A stretch of 64,000 bases of DNA from Terriglobia bacterium (GCA_020073005.1 JAIQFX010000012.1:36476-100475), one strand, 5' to 3'; shown: positions 35,844 to 44,184, counted from the stretch's first letter. The notes: generated by a model from the sequence alone, not told the origin. Numbers and translations: made by a program.

Positions 35844-37082
35844 TCAGTCGTCGTGTCGCAGCATCGTAATCACATCGTCTGCCGTGATGATGCCGGCGAC
35901 ACGGCTATGCTCATCGACGACGGCGAGCGTGATCAGGTTGTACTTGTCAAACAGCGCGGCGACTTCCGTCTCCGGCGTGTCGGCGGGGCAGGAGACGGCC
36001 TCGTCGCTCAGGTTGACGAGCGGCGCCGCCGGCGAGCTCGTTGCGATCTTCAGCAGCGGGACGGCGCCCACGAGCTTGTGGCCTTCGCCCGTCAGATAAA
36101 TTGTCGCGGCCGCTTCGTAGCCGCCTTCAAACCGTTTCAGCGCCTCGATCGCATCGTCGACGACGGCCTCGGCTCGGACGGAGATGAACTGCGTCGTCAT
36201 GTGGCCCGCGGCCGTGTGCTCGCCGAATTCGAGGAGCTGCGTGACCTCGCGGCGCTCGTCGGGCTGCATCTCCTTCAGAATCTGGCCCGACTGGTCCTCC
36301 GGCAGATCGCCGAGCAGGTCGGCCGCGGCGTCGGGGTCCATCTCCTCGACGATGTCGGCGGCGCGGTCCTTGTCCAGCGATTCGACGATCGCCTTCTTGA
36401 CGTCCGGATCGAGCTCTTCGAGCGTCTCGGCGGCGACCTCTTCGTCGATCGTTTCGAAGACGGCCTCGCGTTCGGCGGGCGGAAGGTCCTCGACGATGTT
36501 GGCGATGTCCGCGGGGTGGAGCTTCTCGAGTCCCTCGTACGCGATGTTCAGCTTGACGCGGCGCGCCGGGTCGGTCTCGAGGAGGTCGACGTACTGCCAC
36601 GGGATCACGCGCGGCGGAATCCGCTCGAGCAGTGCGCGCAGCGTGAACGACGGGACGACGCCCTTTGAGAGACGGCGAATGGCGCCGCGGGCGCCGACGT
36701 CGACCGAGACGACGTTGAGCAGCAGGTGGCTGTTGACCGGCGTCGATTCCATTTCGACGTCGTTGACGCGGACGACTTTGCGGCCGTGCACGTCGATGAT
36801 CTGCTGGTCGAGCAGATCGCGCTTGAGGAGCAGCACGCCGTCGGAAACGGAGTAGGGCTCCCACGACGACGATTCGGTCGCCGCGCGGACCGTCGCGCCG
36901 GCCGACGTCAGGATATCCGGACGGAGAATCCGCTCGCCGTCATTCGTCCTGACGACGAGAAACGCGACACGGGTCGGATGGTCCTGCGGTGCGATCGCGA
37001 GCTCGCGCACGCGTCCCCGCACGGTGCCGGTGGCATCGCGAACGGTCGCGCCGAGGAGTTCGGACAGAGCGACGAGGGACAT
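35844..37082 (-). CDS. PRC-barrel / MgtE N-terminal / CBS domain protein (soluble Mg-sensor-like)
   Basis: A 412-residue cytoplasmic protein. PRC-barrel-like segments occupy about residues 1-160 (LSELLGATVRDATGTVRGRV, DVHGRKVVRVNDV). A MgtE-N superhelix follows at about 180-290 (LHPADIANIVEDLPPAEREAVF, DPDAAADLLGDLPEDQSGQIL, LEFGEHTAAGHMTTQFISV). A CBS pair fills about 290-412 (LITLAVVDEHSRVAGIITADDVI). This is the Mg2+-sensing cytosolic half of an MgtE channel without its membrane domain. The adjacent Nramp-like permease probably serves as the membrane partner. The leader holds the M-box. No ribosome-binding site precedes the ATG, because a TTTTCAGTTTTCGG-type repeat fills the last ~45 bases. 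Confidence 0.9.
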   Translation of the reverse strand: MSLVALSELLGATVRDATGTVRGRVRELAIAPQDHPTRVAFLVVRTNDGERILRPDILTSAGATVRAATESSSWEPYSVSDGVLLLKRDLLDQQIIDVHGRKVVRVNDVEMESTPVNSHLLLNVVSVDVGARGAIRRLSKGVVPSFTLRALLERIPPRVIPWQYVDLLETDPARRVKLNIAYEGLEKLHPADIANIVEDLPPAEREAVFETIDEEVAAETLEELDPDVKKAIVESLDKDRAADIVEEMDPDAAADLLGDLPEDQSGQILKEMQPDERREVTQLLEFGEHTAAGHMTTQFISVRAEAVVDDAIEALKRFEGGYEAAATIYLTGEGHKLVGAVPLLKIATSSPAAPLVNLSDEAVSCPADTPETEVAALFDKYNLITLAVVDEHSRVAGIITADDVITMLRHDD

Positions 37083-37479
37083 GAAACTGAAAACCTAAAA
37101 CCGAAAACTGAAAACGGAACAGGAAAACCTGGAATCCGGGCAGGCGGAGCGATGGAAGGAGTATCCCCTCTCGTCCAAGCTTCAGCACCGCGCTCCGTGA
37201 AGGCCTCGACGATCGTTGGCCTAGCCACGTTAGGAAAACCCTTGAGCCGGGAGTTCCTGTTCTACCCCGCGCGGTCTCTCTCGAAACCGGCGGGACAGTG
37301 GCTTGTGTGTTGCGCGGGAGCCTCGCCTACCGAGGACCCTGCGATCGCACGCGCACGCGCGCGATCCGATCGCGTTTCACTCAGTGTCACGCGCTCGCGC
37401 GTGGACTGTCAAGACAACATTGCAGAAATTTCAACAGGGTCCGACCCCGGTCCGACCCCGGTCCGACCCTGGTCGGACC
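37083..37479. other. 397-bp non-coding leader region
   Basis: From left to right it holds a CTGAAAAC/CCTAAAACC repeat run (37085-37130), the M-box expression platform and aptamer (37145-37335), an alternating CGCGCACGCGCGCGATCC-type tract (about 37340-37375), and the left part of repeat locus B (37415 onward). No protein-coding gene is supported. Confidence 0.7.
37167..37335 (-). promoter_or_regulatory. M-box (ykoK-type) Mg2+ riboswitch
   Basis: Read 5' to 3' on the minus strand, five blocks match the M-box consensus in order. They are GGTAGGCGAGGCTCC (37331-37317; consensus GUUAGGUGAGGCUCC), AGCCACTGTCCC (37303-37292), TTTCGAGAGAGACC, GGGGTAGAACAGGAACTCC (37268-37250), and GGTGCTGAAGCTTGGACGA (37189-37171; consensus AGUGCUAAAGCUCUACGA). 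AGCCAC (37303-37298) pairs with GTGGCT (37228-37223), and the outer P1 is CCTCG with CGAGAGG. A possible switch exists: CGGAGCG inside the aptamer (37197-37191) is complementary to CGCTCCG just downstream (37151-37145). No T-run follows, so control may be translational or Rho-dependent. Confidence 0.8.
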
Positions 37480-37482
37480 TCA
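37415..37482 (+). repeat. GGGTCCGACCCC repeat array, locus B
   Basis: CAACATTGCA, a short spacer, then TTTCAACAGGGTCCGACCCC and further GGTCCGACC units, running up to the stop codon (37480-37482) of the barrel gene. It has the same orientation as locus C, so the two copies flank that gene as direct repeats ~1.3 kb apart. Confidence 0.7.
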
Positions 37483-38718
37483 GTGCGCGTGCACGTGCGC
37501 CGTCGATCGAATCGGACGCCACCGGAGAAACACGTGGAAGGAGCGCGAGCCGTCGTAGAACTGCAGGAGGTCTGGCGACGGGTGATACGCGGTGATGTCG
37601 GCGCCGACGCCGAGCCGGCCGCGCACGACGCTCGCGACGTTCGGCAGATCCCAGACGGCGCCCGTCGTCAGCGCGTCGACGTGCGAGTAATAGTGCGGAT
37701 GCGTGAAGCCGGCCGGATGCAGACCCAGACCGAAGAGCTCCTTTTCGGTGACCTCCGCGCGTCCGTAGATCGTCGTGCTCGGCGTCGCGCGGCAGTCCCA
37801 CTCGAGGAGGAAGGCGTCCGAGACGCCGTTGGCGACGATCGCCTGGCGATTCTCACCCCACGCGAACGTCGCCGACAGCGGCCGCGACACGACGTTGCCG
37901 CTGAATCCGATCGACGCCGTCAGCCGCGTGACGTCGTACGGCTCGTACCACTCCGGCTTGTCCAGGTGACCGGCGGAGAACTGCGCCTGCCATGCCCCGC
38001 GATGCCAGCTGATGCGGCCGGAGTATGAATCCAGCCGCGGCGTGTCGATGTTCGTCCGGTTCTCGTCCGGTTCCTCACCGCGAAAGGCGGACGCCTCGAA
38101 CGTCAGCGATCCAGTTTCCACGCCGGCGGTCAGCACGCCGGTCGTGATGTGCGTGGAATCGAGATAGTGATGCGTGAGCGGCACCTGCGGGTTGTCGCGC
38201 GCGGATTCACGATGCATGAACGCGGTCGGGCCAAGCGCGGGCGAGCCCACCAGGTCCGCGGTGAATGCGAGCGTGACGGGCGCGACGTCGATCTTGTACG
38301 TGGCGCCGAGACCCATGAACAAATCATGCGGATGCTGGTAGTTGACGAGCGGCACGTTCTGATAGCTCTCGCCGGTCTGGTAGATCTGTGGTGAGCCGAT
38401 GCCCTCGAGCGTGAACGGCTCGAGCGACAGCATGCCGTCGAGCGTCAGCCGTCCCTTGCCGACCTCTCGCGTGCCGTCGAGCATGAACCAGTTCTGCGAC
38501 TCCCAGGCCCAGAAGTCCGCGAACTTGCGCTGCTGGTAGTTGTAGCCGTAGAAAACGTTGGCGTCGGTCGCCCACGTCCACGCGGCACTCGGCGACGGCT
38601 CGGCCATGTGAATATGCTCCGGCGGGTGCTGTTCCGGATCCTGCGCGCGCGCGCTCGTGGTCATCGTCATCAGCATGCCAATCGCGAGCAGGACGGAGAA
38701 TTGGATCGTTCGCAACAT
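37480..38718 (-). CDS. Putative outer-membrane beta-barrel protein, copper-locus associated
   Basis: A 412-residue exported protein (signal MLRTIQFSVLLAIGMLMTMTTSARAQ) followed by a His-rich segment (EQHPPEHIHMAEP), many alternating aromatic strands (FYGYNYQQRKF, WFMLDGTREVGKGRLTLDGMLSLEPF), and a His-rich C-terminus (HVHAH). The strand pattern suggests a 14-18-stranded outer-membrane barrel. No family is recognised. The end histidines and proximity to copC suggest a metal-related role (inference). The ATG at 38718 lies inside the CAACATTGCA part of repeat locus C. The longer ORF to 38820 only translates the repeat and is rejected. Confidence 0.75.
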   Translation of the reverse strand: MLRTIQFSVLLAIGMLMTMTTSARAQDPEQHPPEHIHMAEPSPSAAWTWATDANVFYGYNYQQRKFADFWAWESQNWFMLDGTREVGKGRLTLDGMLSLEPFTLEGIGSPQIYQTGESYQNVPLVNYQHPHDLFMGLGATYKIDVAPVTLAFTADLVGSPALGPTAFMHRESARDNPQVPLTHHYLDSTHITTGVLTAGVETGSLTFEASAFRGEEPDENRTNIDTPRLDSYSGRISWHRGAWQAQFSAGHLDKPEWYEPYDVTRLTASIGFSGNVVSRPLSATFAWGENRQAIVANGVSDAFLLEWDCRATPSTTIYGRAEVTEKELFGLGLHPAGFTHPHYYSHVDALTTGAVWDLPNVASVVRGRLGVGADITAYHPSPDLLQFYDGSRSFHVFLRWRPIRSTAHVHAH

Positions 38719-38780
38719 TGCAAAAACTGCAACAGGGTCCGACCCCGGTCTGACCCCGGTCCGACCCGTGTCGGACCCTT
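38712..38780 (+). repeat. GGGTCCGACCCC repeat array, locus C
   Basis: GCAACATTGCAAAAACTGCA, ACAGGGTCCGACCCC, GGTCTGACCCC, GGTCCGACCC and TCGGACCC in sequence. It carries the start codon of the barrel gene on the complementary strand (38716-38718) and lies directly before the palindromic operator candidate. Confidence 0.75.
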
Positions 38781-38790
38781 GTGTTAACCT

Positions 38791-38814
38791 GATCGTGTTC
38801 ATGTGAACACGATC
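38791..38814. promoter_or_regulatory. Perfect 11-2-11 palindrome, candidate operator
   Basis: GATCGTGTTCA-TG-TGAACACGATC is a perfect inverted repeat located between the divergent barrel gene and copC, 16 bases before the copC ATG. The symmetry and length fit a dimeric repressor site (TetR/MarR-type). No regulator gene is adjacent. Confidence 0.55.
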
Positions 38815-38829
38815 GTACACGGAGGAGCG

Positions 38830-39228
38830 ATGAACCGGACGAAGACTTCATTCGTGACGCTGGTGGGCGCGATGTTGACAGCCATGACGCTCGCCGTTGC
38901 GGTGCAGGCTCACGCCAAACTCTTGAAGACGTCGCCGGCGGACAAGGCGACGGTCACCAAAGCTCCGACGAGCGTTCAGTTGTGGTTCAACGAAGCCATT
39001 GACGTGAAACTGAGCAAGATTGAAGTCAGCGGGCCGGACGGAAAAACCGCGCTCGGCACCGTGCACGCGATGGAGCCGAAGCAGCTCATGGGTCCGATCA
39101 CCGGCAAGATGGCCGACGGCGTCTACACCGTCAACTGGCAGACGGCGGGCGACGACGGCCACGTCCAGAAGGGCTCGTTCACGTTCACGCTGAAGCAGGC
39201 CGCCAGTTCGACGAAGCCGAAAGACTGA
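38830..39228 (+). CDS. copC: CopC domain periplasmic copper-binding protein
   Basis: A 132-residue copper-resistance protein with a signal peptide cleaved before His28 (VAVQA-HAKLLKTSPAD). The mature N-terminal histidine is a Cu(II) ligand in CopC proteins. Other family features are APTSVQLWFNEAID and the C-terminal VNWQTAGDDGHVQKGSFTF with the second Asp/His ligand pair. It binds periplasmic copper and usually works with CopD, here encoded at 44185. The ATG at 38830 has GGAGGAG upstream; the GTG at 38803 lies in the operator palindrome and is rejected. Confidence 0.93.
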   Translation: MNRTKTSFVTLVGAMLTAMTLAVAVQAHAKLLKTSPADKATVTKAPTSVQLWFNEAIDVKLSKIEVSGPDGKTALGTVHAMEPKQLMGPITGKMADGVYTVNWQTAGDDGHVQKGSFTFTLKQAASSTKPKD

Positions 39229-39241
39229 CGATCATCCATTG

Positions 39242-39676
39242 ATGCGCATCCTCCGATCCCGGCTCGTCGTGTTCGCGCTCGGGGTCGTGGTGTGCCAGAG
39301 CGCGGCCCTGCTCGCTGCGCCGCTCGCCATTTGCTGCGCAGCGCGGACGAACGCCGCGACCGCGGACGCCGGCGCCGATTGCCAGTGCGACGGAGCCGGT
39401 GGCCTGTGCCCGATGCATCACAAGACCGCCGCACCCGTAGCGCGGTCCCTTCAGGGCCGCGACGACTCACCGAAGCCGGCGCACGGCGCGCGTTCGTGCT
39501 CCGGATGCGCCGACTCGTCCGAGATGGTGTTTCTGACGATGACGGGACCGTCGGCGCCCATCGTCGCGCCGTTCAGACTCTTCACGCTCCAGCCGGAGAC
39601 GGCAGCCGCGGTTGTCGTCCCGTCGTCGCTCGCCGCGTTCGATCGTCCTCCCTGCGCTCCGCCTCCCAAAGCCTGA
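39242..39676 (+). CDS. Small secreted Cys/His-rich protein
   Basis: A 144-residue protein with a signal/lipoprotein-like N-terminus (RSRLVVFALGVVVCQSAALLA) and a Cys-rich mature region (ICCAARTNA, DCQCDGAGGLCPMHHK, CSGC). The CPMHH cluster and its position 13 bases after copC suggest metal binding, perhaps copper. No defined family is recognised. The C-terminal third is hydrophobic/proline-rich and may be unstructured. The ATG at 39242 is preceded by an in-frame TTG. Confidence 0.7.
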   Translation: MRILRSRLVVFALGVVVCQSAALLAAPLAICCAARTNAATADAGADCQCDGAGGLCPMHHKTAAPVARSLQGRDDSPKPAHGARSCSGCADSSEMVFLTMTGPSAPIVAPFRLFTLQPETAAAVVVPSSLAAFDRPPCAPPPKA

Positions 39677-39773
39677 CGTTTCTCCGATCTGACCCGCTTG
39701 CGGGAGGAGTGTCGGCGCGTGAGGCGCCGCACCCGCGAGCACGGATCCATCGGCGCTGCAGGTAGGAGGGCGT
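39677..39773 (+). other. 97-bp spacer with two hairpins
   Basis: CCCGCTTGCGGG and GGCGC-GTGAG-GCGCC form short stems. AGGAGGG lies five bases before the GTG start of the following receptor gene. No riboswitch consensus was recognised. Confidence 0.4.
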
Positions 39774-42540
39774 GTGAAACGGGTGTTCATCGCGACGGCC
39801 GCGATTCTCAGCGTGTGCACGGTTTTGTCCGCGCACGGCGCAGCTTCCGGGCGCGCAGGTGACCGCGCGTCAGACGGAGACGAACGTCGTGGCCGAAGCC
39901 ACGACCGATCAGGACGGGCGGTTCCGGTTTCCGTACTTGAAAGTCGGTCCGTACGAAATCACCGTGCGGCTCGAGGGATTCGCGGACGCGACGCGCCGCG
40001 TGACGGCCGCCGTCGGCGGCGCGTACGACCTGCCGGTGACGCTCAACGTGGCCGGTCTCGACACGAGCGTCACCGTCAGCGGCCAGGCCGAGATCCTCGA
40101 GACCGCGCGCAGTCAGATCGCCGGCACGGTGTCGCAGACCGAAATGCGCAGCCTGCCGATGAACGGGCGCAACTTCCTCGACCTCGCGCTGCTGGTGCCT
40201 GGCGTGTCGCCGACCAACGTCGCGAGCACGCAGCTCTTCGCGGAAACGTCCGCCGTGCCTGGCGGCGGACTCTCCGTCGGCAGCCAGCGCAACTTCTCCA
40301 ACAACTTCATCGTCGATGGCCTGTCTGCGAACGACGATGCGGCGGGATTGAGCGGCATTCCATACGGCGTGGATGCCGTCGATCAGTTTCAGGTGGTGAC
40401 ATCGGGCGGACAGGCGGAGCTGGGACGCGCGCTGGGCGGGTACGTCAACATTGTCACGAAGAGCGGCACCAACGCCGCGCACGGCGACGTGTACGACTAC
40501 GTGCGTGACGATCGCCTGAACGCGGCCAACGCGCTCACCGGCACGACGCTGCCGATGAGCCAGAAACAGTACGGCGCGAGCTTCGGCGGACCGATCACGC
40601 GCGATCGGACGTTCGTCTTCGCCAACGTCGAACAACGCCGCCTCGATCAGACCGGCCTCGTGACGATCGCGCCTGGCAACGCCAGCGCGATCAACGCGAG
40701 GCTGGCGGCCGTGGACTACCGTGGATCGCCGGTCGCGACCGGGGTTTATCCCAATCCGGTCGACAGCACCAACGTCCTCGCGAAGATCGACCACCAGGTG
40801 AGCGGCAGCGATCAGTTCAGCCTGCGCTACGGCCAGTACAACGTGACCGCCGACAATTCGCGCGGCGCCGGCGCGCTGAGCGCGCCCAGCGCCTCGGCCG
40901 CGCTGGACAACGTCGATCGGACGCTGGCGTTCAGCAACACGATGAGCCTCTCCGCGCGGACCGTCAACGAAACGCGCGCGCAGATCGCGTACAGCGATCT
41001 GAAGGCGCCGGCCGCAGATGCGATCGGTCCGGCCGTCACGATCTCCGGCGTCGCCACGTTCGGTACGGCCTCGGGGAGCCCGACCGGGCGGCTGAACAGG
41101 TTGTACGAGTTCGTCGACAACCTCTCGCATCAGGCGGGCGCGCACGCGCTGCGCGCCGGCGTCGACGTGCTCTACAACGACGACACGATCACGTATCCGC
41201 GATCGATCCGCGGCGCGTACACGTTCTCATCGCTCGCGAATTTTCTCTCCGGCGTGTACACCAACGCCGGCTTCACGCAGACGTTCGGCGCGAGCGTCGT
41301 GTCGCAGACGAATCCCAACGTCGGCGTCTACGTGCAGGACGAGTGGAAGGCCCTCACCGGGCTGACGCTGAACTACGGCGCGCGCTACGACCTGCAGTTC
41401 CTGCAGACGATCGCGACGGACGCGAACAACATTTCGCCGCGCGTGGGATTCGCGTGGGCGCCGTCCGAGTCCAGTCACACGGTCGTGCGCGGGAGCGCGG
41501 GTTTGTACTACGACAGGGTCCCGCTGCGTGCGCTCGCGAACGCGCTCCTGTCGGCGGGAAACACGACCGATCTCAACAACCTGAAACAGATCGGCGTCAG
41601 TCTTTCGCCCGGGCAGGCGAGCGCGCCCGTGTTTCCCAACATCCTGGGCGCGCCGGTGCCGCTCGTGACGCTCGTGAACTTCACGACGATGGATCGGAGT
41701 CTGCAGAACGCGTACTCGCGGCAGGCGGGCGTGGAGATCGAGCGGGAGCTCGAATTCGGCGCGAGGGTCAGCGCGGGCTACCAGTACACGCGCGGCCTGA
41801 ACCTGCTCATGTCCGTGAACCAGAACGTGCCGGCGTGCGTGGCCGTCGGCGCCAACAACGGCTGCCGTCCGAACGCGACGTACGCGAACAACAGCCAGTA
41901 CTCATCGGTCGCCGACTCGACGTATCACGGCCTGCACGTCTCGTTCGTGCAGCGGCCGACGCGGTGGGGTTCGTATCGGGTGTCGTACACGTGGTCGAAG
42001 GCGATGGACAACGTGGGCGAATTCTTCTTCAGCTCGCCAATCGATCCCACCGATCTCTCGAAGGACTGGGGCCGGTCCGACGACGACCAGCCGCATCGCT
42101 TCGTCTTCAACGGCGCGGTCAACTCGTCTATGGAGCCGGCGCGGACGGTATGGGAACGGCTGACGCACGGCTTTCAGCTCAGCGGCGTGCTGCAGGCGTA
42201 CTCGGCGCTGCCGCTCAACATCACGTCCGGCGTGACGACCGTCCAGGGCACGGCCGGCCGGCCCATCGTCGGCGGCGCGTTCATCGACCGGAATGCCGGC
42301 GAGGGTCCGGATTTCCTCAGCCTCAACGTGCGCGTCAGCCGCACGTTCAGGTTCGGCGATCGCGTGCGGCTGGAAGGGCTCGCGGAGGCCTTCAACGTCA
42401 CGAATCGTCAGAACAACGTCACCGTGAACGGGAACTTCGGCGCCGGCGCGTATCCGGCGAATCCCTCGCCGGCCTTCGGCCAGATCACGGCCGTCGGCGA
42501 CCCAAGGTCCGTGCAACTGGGGCTGCGGTTCAGATTCTGA
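39774..42540 (+). CDS. TonB-dependent receptor with carboxypeptidase-regulatory plug domain, frameshifted near its N-terminus
   Basis: An outer-membrane receptor of the oligopeptide/carboxypeptidase-regulatory type common in Acidobacteriota. A GTG at 39774, with AGGAGGG upstream, opens a signal peptide (MKRVFIATAAILSVCTVLSAHGA). The rest of the protein is in the next frame, open from before QLPGAQVTARQTET (about 39841) to 42540. It includes LPMNGRNFLDLALLVPGV (plug) and a ~700-residue barrel ending in VQLGLRFRF. The usual first strand of the regulatory domain (SGTVTDxxG) is missing, so a short deletion plus frameshift near 39835-39845 is likely. It is either a sequencing error or a recent pseudogene. 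The barrel is otherwise intact. Confidence 0.75.
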
Positions 42541-42568
42541 ACCGTCGAACCGTCCAGCCCAGTCGAAG

Positions 42569-42600
42569 TAGAATCGGCCTTCACACAACCGAAGGCAGGG
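42569..42600 (+). promoter_or_regulatory. Possible -10 box and hairpin before the peroxiredoxin gene
   Basis: TAGAAT (42569-42574) is followed by GCCTTC (42577-42582) pairing with GAAGGC (42591-42596). The AGGGAGGG run then gives the ribosome-binding site of the gene at 42611. No -35 box is clear. Confidence 0.3.
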
Positions 42601-42610
42601 AGGGCAGGTC

Positions 42611-43243
42611 ATGGCGATTCGACTGGGCGACGAGGTGCCGAATTTCACGGCAGACACGACCGAGGGCAAGATCAACTTCCACGAGTGGAAAGCGGGGAAG
42701 TGGGCCGTGCTCTTTTCACATCCGCGCGACTTCACGCCGGTCTGCACTACCGAGCTCGGCGCGGTCGCGAAGCTGAAGCCGGAGTTCGAGAAGCGCAACT
42801 GCAAGGTGATCGGGCTGAGCGTCGATCCGCTCGACTCGCACGCCAGGTGGGCGCAGGACATCAAGGACGTCACCGGCGCGACGCTGAACTTCCCGCTCAT
42901 CGGCGATCCCGACAAGAGCATCGCGAACGCGTACGACATGATTCATCCGAACGCGAGCGACACGGCGACCGTGCGGTCGGTGTTCATCATCAGCCCGGAC
43001 AACAAGCTCAAGCTGACGCTCACGTATCCCGCGAGCACGGGCCGCAACTTCTTCGAAATCATGCGCGTCATCGACTCGCTGCAGCTGACGGCGAAGCATC
43101 AGGTCGCGACGCCGGCCGACTGGAAGGCGGGCGAGGACGTCATCATCGTGCCGGCCGTGTCGGACGACGACGCGAAGAAGCGCTTCCCGGGGTTCGTGAC
43201 GAAGAAGCCGTACCTGCGCGTGACGAAGCAGCCGCAGGGCTGA
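42611..43243 (+). CDS. 1-Cys peroxiredoxin (Prx6 type)
   Basis: A 210-residue thiol peroxidase that reduces H2O2 and organic peroxides. The peroxidatic Cys45 lies in HPRDFTPVCTTELG. The Prx6 features are LSVDPLDSHARWAQDI, SVFIISPDNKLKLTLTYPASTGRNFFE and a long C-terminal domain. The other visible cysteine (KRNCKVIG) is not at a typical resolving position, so it is the 1-Cys kind. It follows the TonB receptor by 70 bases with its own possible promoter. Its placement within the copper group suggests protection from metal-driven oxidative stress (inference). Confidence 0.93.
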   Translation: MAIRLGDEVPNFTADTTEGKINFHEWKAGKWAVLFSHPRDFTPVCTTELGAVAKLKPEFEKRNCKVIGLSVDPLDSHARWAQDIKDVTGATLNFPLIGDPDKSIANAYDMIHPNASDTATVRSVFIISPDNKLKLTLTYPASTGRNFFEIMRVIDSLQLTAKHQVATPADWKAGEDVIIVPAVSDDDAKKRFPGFVTKKPYLRVTKQPQG

Positions 43244-43250
43244 CTGTCGC

Positions 43251-43270
43251 GCGAGCCTTTCAGGCGAGCG
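43251..43270. repeat. Short repeat GCGAGCCTTTCAGGCGAGCG, copy 2
   Basis: Identical to 21682-21701. It lies 11 bases before the ATG at 43282, and the adjoining GGAGGAG supplies the ribosome-binding site. Confidence 0.7.
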
Positions 43271-43281
43271 GAGGAGTCTTC

Positions 43282-44178
43282 ATGAAGACGCTGATGAATC
43301 GGCGGGCGGGCGTCGCGACGGCGGCGCTGCTGTGCGCGCTCGCGGGGACCGCGTTCGCGCAGGGCAACATCGACTTCACCAAGGTCGAGATCAAGACGGC
43401 GAAGATCGCGAACAACTTCTACGCGCTCGAGGGCGCGGGCGGCGCGATCGGCGTCCTGACCGGTCCCGACGGCGTCTTCATGGTGGACTCGCAGTACGCG
43501 CCGCTGACGGACAAGATCGTCGCGGCGATCAAGCAGATTTCGGACGGCCGCATCCGGTTCATGGTCAACACGCACGTGCACCCCGATCACACCGGCGGCA
43601 ACGAGAATCTCGGCAAGCTGGGCGTGACGATCCTCTCGCGCGATCAGCTGCGCATGCGGCTGGCCGGCGGTCAGCGCCCCGCGCCGCCGATCGCGCTGCC
43701 GACGATCACGTACAACGAGACGACGACCGTCCACATGAACGGCGAAGATATCCGGTTGATTCCGATGTTCAACGCGCACACCGACGGCGACACGCTCGTG
43801 TACTTCCCGAACGCGAACGTCCTGATGACCGGCGACTTCTACCGGTCCGTCGGCTATCCGTTCCCCGACCGCAACAACGGCGGCTCGGTGAAGGGGCTGA
43901 TCGACGCGCTCCAGGCCGTCGTCGATCTGGCGAAGCCGGACACGAAGATCATCCCGGGACACGGCGAGATCGTGGACAAGACGGCCGTCGCCGCGCATCG
44001 GGCGATGGCGATCGTCATTCGCGATCGAGTCGCGGCGATGGTCAAGGCGGGGAAGACGGCCGACGAGGTCGTCGCCGCCAAACCGACAGCCGATTACGAC
44101 GCGAAGGTGCCGCAGGGCGCGACGACGTCCGAGCGGTTCCTCCGGGCGATTCACGCCGAACTGAGCGCCGCCAAGTAA
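43282..44178 (+). CDS. Secreted MBL-fold metallo-hydrolase
   Basis: A 298-residue exported hydrolase (signal RAGVATAALLCALAGTAFAQ). The zinc motif is THVHPDHTGG, with later ligands in MFNAHTDGDTLV, LMTGDFY and IIPGHGEI. This pattern belongs to periplasmic MBL proteins related to the quinoprotein relay/SoxH-like and subclass B-type beta-lactamase-like enzymes. The physiological substrate is unknown, and it should not be called a resistance enzyme from sequence alone. The ATG at 43282 has GGAGG; longer in-frame ORF sequence upstream is the shadow of the peroxiredoxin gene. Confidence 0.88.
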   Translation: MKTLMNRRAGVATAALLCALAGTAFAQGNIDFTKVEIKTAKIANNFYALEGAGGAIGVLTGPDGVFMVDSQYAPLTDKIVAAIKQISDGRIRFMVNTHVHPDHTGGNENLGKLGVTILSRDQLRMRLAGGQRPAPPIALPTITYNETTTVHMNGEDIRLIPMFNAHTDGDTLVYFPNANVLMTGDFYRSVGYPFPDRNNGGSVKGLIDALQAVVDLAKPDTKIIPGHGEIVDKTAVAAHRAMAIVIRDRVAAMVKAGKTADEVVAAKPTADYDAKVPQGATTSERFLRAIHAELSAAK

Positions 44179-44184
44179 TCAGCC

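Noticed and set aside
37200..37335. Cobalamin or yybP-ykoY riboswitch
   Set aside because: GCCACTG and GGGGATA fragments looked suggestive, but the ordered blocks and pairings fit the M-box and not those classes.
38719..38820. N-terminal extension of the barrel protein through the repeat array
   Set aside because: It translates the GGGTCCGACCCC repeat, and a good signal peptide starts at ATG 38718.
43282..44178. Beta-lactamase / antibiotic resistance call for the MBL hydrolase
   Set aside because: The fold and zinc ligands are shared by many hydrolases, and no specific subclass signature was verified.
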